This document shows positions 33,571 through 42,642 of a stretch of DNA of 64,000 nucleotides, one piece after another. Source of the DNA: CADCVW01 sp964251385 (GTDB lineage Bacteria; Pseudomonadota; Alphaproteobacteria; Sphingomonadales; Sphingomonadaceae); contig CAXUJK010000002.1 in the NCBI GenBank assembly GCA_964251385.1, positions 310,001 to 374,000 of the forward strand, read 5' to 3'. The notes under the pieces are model-generated. The model was not told where the DNA came from. It ran no database searches and worked only from the letters and a program-made list of their open reading frames with translations. The translations under genes and the position numbers were made by a program. Within the stretch, counting starts at the first letter, position 1. Each line of letters begins with the position of its first letter.

Positions 33571-34314
33571 TCAGTTTCGCGCGCGAGAAAGCTCGCGTGT
33601 CGGGATGCAGGTCGCCAGCGCGTCCTCGATCGCGGCAGTCACCGCGTCCGGGTCTTCGATCGGCAGCAGATGGCCGGCCCCGGCGACCGGAACCAGTTCC
33701 GCGTCCGGGAGCATGGCGACGATCCGGCGCTGCAGCGTCGGCGGCACGACGGGATCGCGTGTGCCCGACATGACGGTGACAGGCACCGCGACGCGGCCCA
33801 TCCGTGCGCTGATGTCCTCGCGGCTGCCGTGTTCGAGCCACGCGTTCCACGCCGCCTTGCCGCAACGCATCATGTCCTCGACGTCGACGCGGCGCAGGTC
33901 GTCGGGCAAAGCGCGTCCCGTGATCGCCGCCAGCGTTCGCGACTGCGCGCCGTAGACGCTCCATCCCGCGATCGACTCGGCGCGCGCGTCGTCCGCGATC
34001 GGTTCGGGCCACGGAGGAGAGGAAGCGAGCAGGACGAGCGCACGTAAGGCCGCGGGTCGCCGCGCCGCGAGTGCGAGGGAGACTTTGCCGCCCATCGAAT
34101 GACCGACGAGGACGACGTCGCCCAGACCGGCGATCTTCTCCGCGACGCAATCGGCGTAGGCATCGACCGTGTAAGGGCCGGACGCACCCGCTTTGTCGCC
34201 GAACCCCGGCAGGTCGAACGCGAGCGTGCGCGCTCGATCGCCCAGCCGTGCGATCACGCCATCGAAGCTTCGTCTCGAGCCCCCGAAGCGATGCACGAAG
34301 ACGACGCTTGTCAC
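33571..34314 (-). CDS. Alpha/beta-fold hydrolase
   Basis: The 247-residue enzyme has the nucleophile elbow GHSMGGK, an oxyanion region in VFVHRFGGSRRSFDG, and the late acid/His segments SGTRDPVV and GAGHLLP. Substrate could be an ester or lactone. Its GTG start overlaps the TGA of the glycosidase gene as GTGA, which makes it the last gene of the overlapping operon. A lactonase that opens the product of a sugar dehydrogenase would fit the context, but this is inference. Confidence 0.86.
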   Translation of the reverse strand: MTSVVFVHRFGGSRRSFDGVIARLGDRARTLAFDLPGFGDKAGASGPYTVDAYADCVAEKIAGLGDVVLVGHSMGGKVSLALAARRPAALRALVLLASSPPWPEPIADDARAESIAGWSVYGAQSRTLAAITGRALPDDLRRVDVEDMMRCGKAAWNAWLEHGSREDISARMGRVAVPVTVMSGTRDPVVPPTLQRRIVAMLPDAELVPVAGAGHLLPIEDPDAVTAAIEDALATCIPTRELSRARN

Positions 34315-35651
34315 ACCTCGACCTTCAACCGCGCCGGTTCGCCCGTCACCGCGAACATCTCGCCGTGCGGCACGATCGTGATCTGCCCGAACTCGGCGAG
34401 CAACGCGCGGTACGCGTCCGCCACGAGCCGCGGTTTGCGATCCAGATCGAACAGACCGCACGCGTTCACCGTGTTGTTCTGTTCGGCCAACCCCGTGTCC
34501 CAGTCGATCTGGTCGATCAGCGAATACCACGTGAAGCCGAGCACGGGCACGCCGTCGGCGCGCATCTGCAGCACGTTGATCCACTGCTTCCACAGCCAGT
34601 TGGGCGCGGTGTCCGCGTCGAACACGTTGGTTTCCGTGTGCATGACGGGCTTGCTGTAGCGGCGGTAATATTGCTTGGTGATCTGGTACCAGCCCCACAC
34701 GTCCTCCGCCGGACACATCGTCCCGTCGGGTTTGAGGATATGTTCGTTGCGGCCGTAATAGTCGTTGCCCATGATCTGGTAGCCGGGAGGCTCGCCCGCC
34801 ATAAACCAGTCGTACTCGGCACGGGTCAGGCCGTTGTCCATCAGGTAGATGAGGATGTCCGCGTCCGGCGCGTGCGCGTAGAGCAGGTCGAGCGAAATGA
34901 AACGCTGCTTGTTCGCCAGGATCGTTTCGAACGAAGGCGAGGCCCTGGCTTCGTGGATATATTCGGCGGACTCGGATTGCACGATCACACAGTCGGGCCT
35001 GCGCGCGGCGATCGCCTGCGTGCCTAAAATGCTCGCGGCGACACAGTGCTTGATCGCGGTGACGAACCCGCGATCAGTCTTGAGCTGCTCGTTCCACGCC
35101 CCGTCCTTGGCGGACATTTTGGCGGTGACGTAGATCTCGTTGACGGGCGTGTAGTAGCGCACCCACGGATACCGCTCCGCCACCGCGTCGCAATAGCCCG
35201 CGAACAGCACGGGCAGCTCCGGGTTCTGGAACGTGCCCATCCAGTCGGGCAGCCCGAAGTGGAGCAGGTCGAGGATGGGGACGATCTCCAGGCGGCGCAT
35301 CTCGCCCATGACGAGGTCGGCGAAGTCCCAGTCGTACTTGCCCGGCCCCAGAAAGACGCGGTGGATAGGCAGGCCGTAGCGCAGCACGCGAAGGCCCAAG
35401 TCGCGGGTCAGCGCGAGGTCTTCGGCCCAGCGTTCGTAATGCCCGCACTCGGCGAGCTGGTCGCGGCGGATCTTCCCGTTGCCGATCGTCGGGTTGGAGC
35501 ATTCGATTCCGGTCGCGAACATGAAGTTGCCGGGGGCACCCGTCGGCAACCCGCTGCCGTCGTGCCCCGCGCCGCCGCCATGCTCGTCGCCCGCATAGCC
35601 GCCGTCGCCATAGTGTTTCTTGACGATCTTGAGGAAGCTCGGCTCGGTCAT
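34311..35651 (-). CDS. Clan GH-A glycoside hydrolase, GH1-like
   Basis: The 446-residue TIM-barrel enzyme has the acid/base motif TPVNE (E172) and a nucleophile candidate in HTETN (E340), the spacing of retaining clan GH-A glycosidases. Other GH1-like segments are FMFATGIECSNP, LRYGLPIHRVF and FTWYSLIDQIDWDTG. It is shorter and more divergent than classical beta-glucosidases. No signal peptide is seen, so it acts in the cytosol. The ATG overlaps the GMC stop as ATGA and gives MTEPSFLKIVKKHYG. Confidence 0.85.
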   Translation of the reverse strand: MTEPSFLKIVKKHYGDGGYAGDEHGGGAGHDGSGLPTGAPGNFMFATGIECSNPTIGNGKIRRDQLAECGHYERWAEDLALTRDLGLRVLRYGLPIHRVFLGPGKYDWDFADLVMGEMRRLEIVPILDLLHFGLPDWMGTFQNPELPVLFAGYCDAVAERYPWVRYYTPVNEIYVTAKMSAKDGAWNEQLKTDRGFVTAIKHCVAASILGTQAIAARRPDCVIVQSESAEYIHEARASPSFETILANKQRFISLDLLYAHAPDADILIYLMDNGLTRAEYDWFMAGEPPGYQIMGNDYYGRNEHILKPDGTMCPAEDVWGWYQITKQYYRRYSKPVMHTETNVFDADTAPNWLWKQWINVLQMRADGVPVLGFTWYSLIDQIDWDTGLAEQNNTVNACGLFDLDRKPRLVADAYRALLAEFGQITIVPHGEMFAVTGEPARLKVEV

Positions 35652-37216
35652 GCGTTTTCCAGGTGGCGGTCGGCGGTGCGCAGGCTCACGGCCATGATGG
35701 TGAGCGCGGGGTTGACCGCGAGCGCGCTCGGGAAGACCGAGTTGTCGCAGACGGTGAGGTTGGGCACGTCCCATGCGCGGCAGTCCGCGTCGACGACGGA
35801 GTCGTTTTTGCTGGTTCCCATGCGGCAGGTGCCGATCGTGTGCGCGTAGCGGGGGAAGGCCCACGCGTCCTGGGCGCCCGCCGCGTCCCAGATGTCGCGC
35901 ATGATCTTTTCCGCGTGCGCGGTCATGCGAACCTCGTTTTCGCCAGCGGTGAACGTGATGAGCGGTTTCGGGATGCCGCGGTTATCGAGCTCGTCCGACA
36001 AAGTGAGCCGGTTGCCTTCGTGCGGCAGGCAATCCCCCAAAATGTTGATGCCCGCGATGTGGTTGTAGCCGCGCATGTGCGCGCGCAGATCCTGCCCCCA
36101 CGTGCCCCGCCCGCGCGCGACCTGACCCGCGTAGGTGACGGGCATGACTCCGATACTCTGCAGGAGATAGCCGCCCGCGAAATCCGCGTCGGCGGGGCGG
36201 TGCGTGTCCTCCGAAATCAGCGATCCGGGAATGCCCTTGAACGGCCGAACTTCCTCGGCGAAGTGGCCCCACAATTGGATGCCGGTATGCGCCATGAAGT
36301 TGCGCCCGACCTGGCCGCTGGCGTTCGCCAAATCGTTGATGAGCAGCAGCCGCGCGCTCTCGACCGCGCCCGCGCACAGGAAGACATGGCGGCAGAGCTG
36401 GCGTTCCTCGGTGCCGTCGACGTTGTAGACGACGGCCGCGATCGCGCCCGAACGGTCGCGCTCGAACCCGGTGACGTAGCAACCCGAACGCACTTCCGCG
36501 CCCGCGCCGATGGCCATGGGGATGAAGGTCACGTCCATGCTCGCCTTGGCGCCCGTGCTGCACCCGGCCTGGCAGAAGCCGCGGTTGGTGCACGCGGGAC
36601 GCCAGCCGACGCCGTCCTGATAATAGGAGCCGGACAATGCCGCATTCGCCGCCGCGGAGGTCCGGATGCCCAAGCTTGCGCAGCCGCGCTCCATCAGCTG
36701 CGCCGCGGCGTTGAGCGGGAGCGGCATGAGCGGGTAGGGGTCGCGCGGCGGTCCCCAGGGGTAGGCAGCCGGGCCGGACACGCCCAGAAACCGCTCGAGC
36801 GCGTCGTAATAGGGCGCGAGCTCTTCGTAGCCGATCGGCCAGTCCGCGCCGACGCCGAACTCGGTCCGGATGCGGAAGTCGTCGGGCTGCGCGCGCGGCG
36901 TGTAGGCGGTGTAGTGAAGCGTCGATCCGCCGACGCCGATGCCGCTGTTGTTCTTGCCGAACGCGAGCGGGTCGCCGCCCGCCGACAGCCGCTCGTCCGT
37001 CCAGAACAATTTATTCTGCGCCACCTCGTCGGTCGCGAAGTCGTCAGCGGGCGTCCAGTGCCGTCCCGCTTCCAGCGCCACGACGGACAGCCCCGCCGCC
37101 GCCAGCCGCGACATCAGGGGCGCGCCGCCCGCGCCGGTGCCGATCACGACCGCGTCGACGATATCCGACGCCGGGTAATGGCGCATCGCGGGTTCGGGGT
37201 GGAACATCGCGGTCAT
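35648..37216 (-). CDS. GMC-family FAD oxidoreductase
   Basis: The 522-residue protein has the FAD motif VVIGTGAGGAPLMSRL near residue 20, the GMC segment GGSTLHYTAYTPR, and a C-terminal active-site region with RYAHTIGTCRMG. With subunit 3 it resembles membrane-linked gluconate-2-dehydrogenase type complexes that oxidise sugars, sugar acids or cyclitols and pass electrons to the respiratory chain. A Cys-rich stretch (CTNRGFCQAGC) is typical of the group. No cytochrome c subunit gene is adjacent. Start and stop both overlap neighbours by four bases. Confidence 0.9.
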   Translation of the reverse strand: MTAMFHPEPAMRHYPASDIVDAVVIGTGAGGAPLMSRLAAAGLSVVALEAGRHWTPADDFATDEVAQNKLFWTDERLSAGGDPLAFGKNNSGIGVGGSTLHYTAYTPRAQPDDFRIRTEFGVGADWPIGYEELAPYYDALERFLGVSGPAAYPWGPPRDPYPLMPLPLNAAAQLMERGCASLGIRTSAAANAALSGSYYQDGVGWRPACTNRGFCQAGCSTGAKASMDVTFIPMAIGAGAEVRSGCYVTGFERDRSGAIAAVVYNVDGTEERQLCRHVFLCAGAVESARLLLINDLANASGQVGRNFMAHTGIQLWGHFAEEVRPFKGIPGSLISEDTHRPADADFAGGYLLQSIGVMPVTYAGQVARGRGTWGQDLRAHMRGYNHIAGINILGDCLPHEGNRLTLSDELDNRGIPKPLITFTAGENEVRMTAHAEKIMRDIWDAAGAQDAWAFPRYAHTIGTCRMGTSKNDSVVDADCRAWDVPNLTVCDNSVFPSALAVNPALTIMAVSLRTADRHLENA

Positions 37217-37833
37217 GCCGCCGCCTCCAGATCCGCCGCGATCGGCTCGTGCGCTTCGTGTTCGCCCAGGCCGATATGCTGCCAGCCATGCGCGTCGGCC
37301 ATGCCCGCGTAGCCGATCTCCTCGGACCCGAGCGGGTGCGCGTAGTAGATGTCGACGACTTCGGCGAGCAGCTCCTCGAAATAGCGCACCGGGTCCATCG
37401 CGACCCACACCGATCCTCCAGCCGCGCCGCGCTGGATCGCGCGCAGCACGTCGTCCTGAGCGGCGTCGGCCAGTTTGGCGAAGTCACGGCCGAACATGCC
37501 CGCCGCCGCCTGTTCGACGCCGACGATGCCCACGCGGTGCATGTCCGCGTCGGGCGGCATGTGCGCGAAACGCCAGCCGTCGCCTTCGCCGTCCGCCAGG
37601 CGCGTGTCGAGAATGCCGCACAGGTCGATCGGGCGCGGGCGCTCGGGCTGCGGGATCAGCCGGTCGCACACAGCGCACAAGGTCGCGAACGCGTGTTCGT
37701 CGAAAAAGCTTGGGCTCATCACCTCGGGCGTCCGCAGCCGCGCCTGCAACGCATCGCGCGTCGCGGGGGTGACGAGGTCGGATTCGATCAGCATCCGCAC
37801 CGAACCGGGCGGGTACGAAGGCGGGACTGTCAT
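37213..37833 (-). CDS. Gluconate 2-dehydrogenase subunit 3-like protein
   Basis: This 206-residue protein carries the family core FATLCAVCDRLIPQPERPRP and a C-terminal GSEEIGYAGM segment. Subunit 3 normally has a Tat signal that drags the FAD subunit to the periplasm. None is seen here, so this complex may remain cytosolic or on the inner face of the membrane. The start and stop overlap the SDR and GMC genes by four bases each. Confidence 0.85.
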   Translation of the reverse strand: MTVPPSYPPGSVRMLIESDLVTPATRDALQARLRTPEVMSPSFFDEHAFATLCAVCDRLIPQPERPRPIDLCGILDTRLADGEGDGWRFAHMPPDADMHRVGIVGVEQAAAGMFGRDFAKLADAAQDDVLRAIQRGAAGGSVWVAMDPVRYFEELLAEVVDIYYAHPLGSEEIGYAGMADAHGWQHIGLGEHEAHEPIAADLEAAA

Positions 37834-38699
37834 CCGAGCTTTCCGCCCGTGACTTCGAGCAGGGAGCCGGTGGCGAAGCTGCCGTCGGCGCACGCGAAGA
37901 ACACGAACGCGGGCGCAAGCTCCTCCGGTTGCCCGGGACGTTCGAGCGCGACCTCGTGGCCGAAGTTTTCCACCTCCTCGATCGGCATCGTGCCGGGAAT
38001 GGCGGGGGTCCACACCGGCCCCGGCAGCACCGCGTTGACCCGGATCTTGCGCGGCCCGAACTGGATCGCCAGGCTCTTGGTGAAGGCGTGGATCGCCGCT
38101 TTCGACGCGGTATAGTCGACCAGCATCGGATGGCCCACGAGCCCGACGATCGAACCCGTGTTGACGATCGACGCGCCCTCTTTCAGGTGGGGCAGCGCCG
38201 CCTTGCACATGCGGAAGCACCCCAGGATGTTGGTCTCCAGCGTGCGGCGGAACTGTTCCTCGGTCAGGTCCTCGAAGCGCTTGACCGCCATCTGGAACGC
38301 GGCGTTGTTGACCAGGATGTCGAGCGCCCCGAACCGGTCGACGGTCTCCGCCACCGCGGCTTCGCAGTCCGCCGTCTCGCGCAGGTCGCGCTTGAGCAGC
38401 AGGCATTCGCCGCCTTTGCCCTCGATCATCGACTTGGTCGTCTCGGCGTCGTTCGTGTTCTCGTTGTAGAGGACCGCGACCTTGGCCCCTTCCATCGCGA
38501 AGGCGATCGCGACCGCGCGGCCGATGCCCGAATCCGCGCCCGTCACCAGCGCGACCTTTCCGGTCAGCTTGCCTGCGGGTCGGTAGTTGGACAAGTCGCT
38601 GTCCGGTTGCCGGTCCATGTCGGATTGCGAGGCCGGAAAGGGAAGCTTCTGTCCCTCGATCTCGCTCGCCATCGGGCGCTGTTCGTCAGCCATGGGCAT
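37830..38699 (-). CDS. Short-chain dehydrogenase/reductase, YghA-like
   Basis: The 289-residue enzyme has a N-terminal extension (SNYRPAGKLTGK) before TGADSGIGRA, the NNAA motif, and the catalytic YTASK. It ends SLLEVTGGKLG. This is the large NAD(P)-dependent SDR group related to glucose-1-dehydrogenase and YghA. Two ATGs six bases apart are possible starts (MPMADEQ or MADEQ). Both overlap the aquaporin stop. Compared with the Tat-type SDR near 20 kb it lacks a signal. Confidence 0.9.
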   Translation of the reverse strand: MPMADEQRPMASEIEGQKLPFPASQSDMDRQPDSDLSNYRPAGKLTGKVALVTGADSGIGRAVAIAFAMEGAKVAVLYNENTNDAETTKSMIEGKGGECLLLKRDLRETADCEAAVAETVDRFGALDILVNNAAFQMAVKRFEDLTEEQFRRTLETNILGCFRMCKAALPHLKEGASIVNTGSIVGLVGHPMLVDYTASKAAIHAFTKSLAIQFGPRKIRVNAVLPGPVWTPAIPGTMPIEEVENFGHEVALERPGQPEELAPAFVFFACADGSFATGSLLEVTGGKLG

Positions 38700-39453
38700 G
38701 TTCCTTCTCGGTCGGATAATGGGGTGCGGGCATGTCGAGCGGGTTCGCGAACGCGCGCAGCAGCCGGTACAGCGTGACGGCGAGCAGCGTCGCCGACATC
38801 GGCGCGACGAAGTACAACCAGAGGCCGTTATACTCGCCCGCGGTCAGCGCGGACCCGAAGCTGCGCGCGGGGTTCAGGCTCATTCCCGACAGCGGGCTTT
38901 CGAACGTGATGTAGAGAGCGATCATGGCCCCGATGATCGCGGGCAGGCGCGGCGCCCAGCGCGGGGAGTCGAGCACGACCAGGATGACGAGCATCAGCGC
39001 GAAGGACATCGCGAACTCGGCCGCGAACGCGACGCCGACGCCCGCCTGGCCCGGCTGCGACGTCGCGTACATGACCTTTTCGTGCGCGAACGGATCGCCG
39101 ATCGCGGCGAGCAGCAAGGCGGGTGCGATCACCGCGCCAACGAACTGCGCGAGCGTGTAGAAGATCGCGTCCCATCCGCCGATCTTGCCCTGGGCGAAGA
39201 ACGCCCACGTCACCGCCGGGTTGATGTGCGCGCCCGTGGACTTGCCGATCGCCGACACGATGCCGAACGTCACCAGCCCCATGCACGCCCCCAGCCCGGC
39301 GCGTGCGACAAGATCGGACGGCATCGCCTGCGCGACGGGCGAACCCGGAAACATGAACAACGTCCCGAACGCACCCGCGCCGATCATGAAGGTCATGAGG
39401 CCGAGCGCCTCCAGCAGGTATGCGCGCCAATGGGTGGTAAGGGCGTGGAGCAT
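38686..39453 (-). CDS. Aquaporin/glycerol-facilitator family channel
   Basis: This 255-residue protein has six predicted helices and both pore motifs, NPAV in GAHINPAVTWAFFAQG and NPAR in SLNPARSFG. It lets water or small solutes cross the inner membrane. The pore-selectivity residues cannot be placed safely without an alignment, so water versus polyol is open. It is the first gene of the six-gene overlapping operon, with AAGGA just before the ATG and an inverted repeat immediately upstream of that. Confidence 0.9.
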   Translation of the reverse strand: MLHALTTHWRAYLLEALGLMTFMIGAGAFGTLFMFPGSPVAQAMPSDLVARAGLGACMGLVTFGIVSAIGKSTGAHINPAVTWAFFAQGKIGGWDAIFYTLAQFVGAVIAPALLLAAIGDPFAHEKVMYATSQPGQAGVGVAFAAEFAMSFALMLVILVVLDSPRWAPRLPAIIGAMIALYITFESPLSGMSLNPARSFGSALTAGEYNGLWLYFVAPMSATLLAVTLYRLLRAFANPLDMPAPHYPTEKEHAHG

Positions 39454-39463
39454 GGTTTTCCTT

Positions 39464-39533
39464 GTTCCCCGGCGAAGGCCGGGGCCCAGTCTTTCGTATT
39501 GCTGAGGCTGGGTCCCGGCCTTCGCCGGGGAAC
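39464..39533. repeat. Inverted pair of a 26-base intergenic repeat
   Basis: The arm GTTCCCCGGCGAAGGCCGGG plus six bases recurs in reverse 18 bases later with one mismatch. It lies between the spondin gene and the aquaporin gene, so it can end spondin transcription or sit in the aquaporin leader. The same arm occurs near 19.67 kb. Confidence 0.82.
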
Positions 39534-39541
39534 CACGGGTT

Positions 39542-40198
39542 TTACAAAGGCGTGATCGTCACCCGCGCGACCGGCTTGGATGGGTCGAACTTCCACCCCG
39601 CGGGCGCGTCGACGCCGCCGCGGATGCCCGCGTGGCGCTTGACGGTGCCGCCTTCGGGATCGGCCTGCGTCCCCATCAGCGCGACCAGATAGGGGCGGCG
39701 CTCGTTGTTCTTCTCCGACCCCGCGTCGTAGGCGGGGACGATCATCGTCATCGGCTTGGTCAGCGCGTAGGCGTTGACCGCGCTGACGCCGGAAAACCCG
39801 TCATTGGTCATGCCGAGCATCCAGGCGCCCGACACCATCGGGTGACTGCGGCTGACGTCGAGGACGACGACGCCCGCCTTGCCCGGCATGGTGGGCAGTC
39901 CGATCGTGCTGTTGCCCGCGGTCTTGCCCTTGGCCATTCCCGCCATGCCCGCGATCGGACCCACGTTGCCGCCCTCGGCGAGTTGGGCGAGCCCGAACGA
40001 CGCTTTCCCGCCCATCGCCCATAGCTTGGGCGCGGCGGCGTTGTGCGCCATGAACACGGACGGGGAGAAGCCCTGGCCGGGGGTCAGGTTCTGGTAGGTG
40101 ATCCGTACGCGCTTGGTATTGCTACCTTGCGCGATGACGGCGGTGGTGGCGACGGTGCCGCAAAGCGCGGCGGCGATGATGAGTCGATTGAGCTTCAT
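39542..40198 (-). CDS. Secreted spondin-domain protein
   Basis: The 218-residue product has a signal peptide (RLIIAAALCGTVATTAVIAQ) and the bacterial spondin pattern: VRITYQNLTPGQGFSPSVFM, GGNVGPIAGMA, MLGMTNDGFSG and YDAGSEKNNE. The domain binds metal or surface ligands in eukaryotes, and its bacterial role is unknown. AGGAG precedes the ATG by eight bases. It lies downstream of another secreted protein gene on the same strand and probably shares its transcript. Confidence 0.85.
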   Translation of the reverse strand: MKLNRLIIAAALCGTVATTAVIAQGSNTKRVRITYQNLTPGQGFSPSVFMAHNAAAPKLWAMGGKASFGLAQLAEGGNVGPIAGMAGMAKGKTAGNSTIGLPTMPGKAGVVVLDVSRSHPMVSGAWMLGMTNDGFSGVSAVNAYALTKPMTMIVPAYDAGSEKNNERRPYLVALMGTQADPEGGTVKRHAGIRGGVDAPAGWKFDPSKPVARVTITPL

Positions 40199-40281
40199 GT
40201 CGTGAACTCCTTGTAAGAAAGAGGGTGCCGGACGACGAAGGGGGGCGCCGCCCGGCTTGCCTGCGGTCAGTGCGCCAACCT

Positions 40282-41484
40282 TCAGCGGGGAGGCAGATTG
40301 GGCTGTGCGATGACCGGGCAATTGATGATGGCTTGCGTAGAGCGCAGACCCGCGACGTAGCTGTTGGATGCGCCCGGTGGGTTGATCATCGCGTCGGTCA
40401 TCTGGCCGGACCGCACGAGGCCGGCGAGCTGCGTCAGCGAGTCGACCCGCTTGACCTTGCCGTCCGCGACCGCCGCTGGGCTCCACATGCTGACATGCGC
40501 GTCCCACAGCGGGCTGTAATTGTTCGACTTCGACGCGTTGGCGTTGGTCGGCGCGAGCGGGAAGATGTTGATCGGGTCGATGCCGCCGTTGCGCAGCGAG
40601 GTCGAAAAGCCCTGGTCCTCGCCCGATCCGCTATCCGTGCGGCCGTTCAGCACCGGGGAAAAACCGAGCAGCGCGGACCTGTCCGACGGCCGCGACTTGG
40701 CGAAGCCGGGCACCATCGCGAGCTTGGGCGTGAACACGCCTTTTTCGAGCACTGCGGGCAGGTCGGCGGAAACGTCCGTGACGAGGTGGTAATAGTACTG
40801 CTTGCCGTCGTGCATGCCGTCGAGCAGCGACATGGTCACGGTGCGTCGGGCGATGTCGATCGCCTTCAGCCGATCATGCGCGCCGCTCGCGTTTTGAACC
40901 ATCTGGACGTTGAGCACGGTGCCGCTGGGCAGCACCGCCATCGACGACCAGTTGGCATCGCCGACCGCGCCCGGCTTGAACGACGCGGGCGGGAAGTAGG
41001 TCGGGGCGGGGCCGGGCGTCACCTGGTATTCCGGTGAAAAGTCGACGTTGCCGGCGAAGCGCATGATGCCGTTTTCCAGCCGCACGTTCTGCGCGCCCGC
41101 GGTTCCCGCGGCGTGCGCGAGCTTGGGCGCGTAGTTCAGCCCCATGTCGCGCGCGACCGCGAAATCGGACGCGTCCGTGACGATGTAGTAGACGTTCGCG
41201 CCGGTGGGCGAGAGGCCGCGGAACAGCGGCAGCGTCACCGTCGCGGCGCGGTAGGTGAAGTCGACCGCGAGCGCGCTCTTGAGGAACACGTTCTGGGCGC
41301 GGGTGAACTTGACCCCGGACGCAGGCGAGAAAGCGCGGCGACCGGATTCGCGTGCGGCAACCGCGCTCATCGCGGAGACTTCGGACGACGCGGCGGCCAT
41401 GGCGCCGCGACGCTGCGCGGCTGCGGGAACGGTGACCAGCGCGCTCGCGGCAAGCGCGGCGAATAAAAAGGATTTGGCTCGCAT
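40282..41484 (-). CDS. Secreted protein of unknown function
   Basis: This 400-residue protein has a signal peptide (FLFAALAASALVTVPAAAQ) and no domain I can name. It holds repeated beta-rich segments such as ANVYYIVTDASDFAVARDMG and KQYYYHLVTDVSADLPAVLE, two related stretches that suggest an internal duplication. GGAG precedes the ATG. It is followed by the spondin-domain gene and is preceded by an AraC regulator on the same strand, which may control both. Confidence 0.7.
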   Translation of the reverse strand: MRAKSFLFAALAASALVTVPAAAQRRGAMAAASSEVSAMSAVAARESGRRAFSPASGVKFTRAQNVFLKSALAVDFTYRAATVTLPLFRGLSPTGANVYYIVTDASDFAVARDMGLNYAPKLAHAAGTAGAQNVRLENGIMRFAGNVDFSPEYQVTPGPAPTYFPPASFKPGAVGDANWSSMAVLPSGTVLNVQMVQNASGAHDRLKAIDIARRTVTMSLLDGMHDGKQYYYHLVTDVSADLPAVLEKGVFTPKLAMVPGFAKSRPSDRSALLGFSPVLNGRTDSGSGEDQGFSTSLRNGGIDPINIFPLAPTNANASKSNNYSPLWDAHVSMWSPAAVADGKVKRVDSLTQLAGLVRSGQMTDAMINPPGASNSYVAGLRSTQAIINCPVIAQPNLPPR

Positions 41485-41647
41485 GATTAGGTTCTCCAAC
41501 GGTAGAAGCTAGGTAGCGATTTGCCGCTGCCTTGCTTTCGATTACGCTGGCGAAAGGAGAGGGTTACTTACATTTCATTGATTGTCGTGATGAAGAGCAA
41601 GGAAGCTTGTTATTAGCAACTTAACCGATGCGATAAGAAACAAATGT

Positions 41648-42544
41648 TTAGTGTTCGCGGCGGAAGCGGGCGGGCGTGGTGCCGAACACCTGCTTGAACA
41701 TTGCCGCGAACTGCGCCGTGCTCCTGAACCCGCACTGCGCCGCGATCTCCTCGGTCGTGAGCACGTCCGCCAGCAGCAGGTCCTTGGCGACCGCGATGCG
41801 CCGCTGGACGAGGTAGCGGTATGGCGGAAAACCTGTCGCATCGCGGAACGCGCGGCTGAAATGAAAGCGGCTGCTGCCGGCGACCGATGCCAGGTCGGCC
41901 AGCGCGATGTCGTCGGCGAGATTGGCTTCGACAAAATCGAGCACACGCCGCAACCTGCGCGGAGCCAGGCTGTGCGGCGCGGCGGCAGAGGCGATGCCCA
42001 GGCTCGAATGACGGCTGACGAGCTGTACCAGGAAATTCTGGAACAGCGTGTCGAGGACCAGGCAGGCTGCGAGCCCGGGCGCTTCGACTTCGTCCGTCAT
42101 GGCGATCAGCAAGGCGGCGAGCAGCGGCGCGTCCGCCCCGACGCAGTCGGTCAGCTCGACGCCGCGCGGGTCGCGGTCGAAGCGGTCCTCGACCACGCTG
42201 CCGACGCTCGCCGGATCGATGTAGAGATGCGTGAAGCCGATCGGGCCGACGGTGGTCCACTCGTGCGCCGACCCGACGGGCACGAGGCTGACCGCGGCAG
42301 GTGACGCATCGACCGTGACCGCGGGCCCGCCGCCGCGCCGCGCGATGCGCTTGGCCCCGTCTAGATGGAGCACCGCATAGTGCCGGTCGATCCGGGGCTG
42401 ATGCATTCTGGGCGAAGTCCCATGCCACCGCCGCAACAACCCCCCGCGCCAGCCGGTCGCGGCGCTGCACAGGTCGGGCGGCGAGGTGAAGCTTCGCCCC
42501 CAATCGTCGTACGCGGTCCGATCCTGCCGCCCTGCCGAGCTCAT
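41648..42544 (-). CDS. AraC-family transcriptional regulator
   Basis: The 298-residue protein has an N-terminal cupin-like ligand part (HYAVLHLDGAKRIARRGGG) and a C-terminal double helix-turn-helix: DIALADLASVAGSSRFHFSR and VLTTEEIAAQCGFRSTAQFA, then FGTTPARFRREH. Such regulators usually activate neighbouring genes when bound to a small molecule. The two secreted-protein genes downstream are the nearest candidates. The gap between them, about 160 bases, is AT-rich. Confidence 0.88.
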   Translation of the reverse strand: MSSAGRQDRTAYDDWGRSFTSPPDLCSAATGWRGGLLRRWHGTSPRMHQPRIDRHYAVLHLDGAKRIARRGGGPAVTVDASPAAVSLVPVGSAHEWTTVGPIGFTHLYIDPASVGSVVEDRFDRDPRGVELTDCVGADAPLLAALLIAMTDEVEAPGLAACLVLDTLFQNFLVQLVSRHSSLGIASAAAPHSLAPRRLRRVLDFVEANLADDIALADLASVAGSSRFHFSRAFRDATGFPPYRYLVQRRIAVAKDLLLADVLTTEEIAAQCGFRSTAQFAAMFKQVFGTTPARFRREH

Positions 42545-42642
42545 CTACGCTACTCCTGGCCACACGTGGGTCGCGGCGAGCGACGCATCGTCTCGACGCG
42601 ATTACGTCCTTTTCGGCGGGCATGTTACACGTTCGAGCCCGG

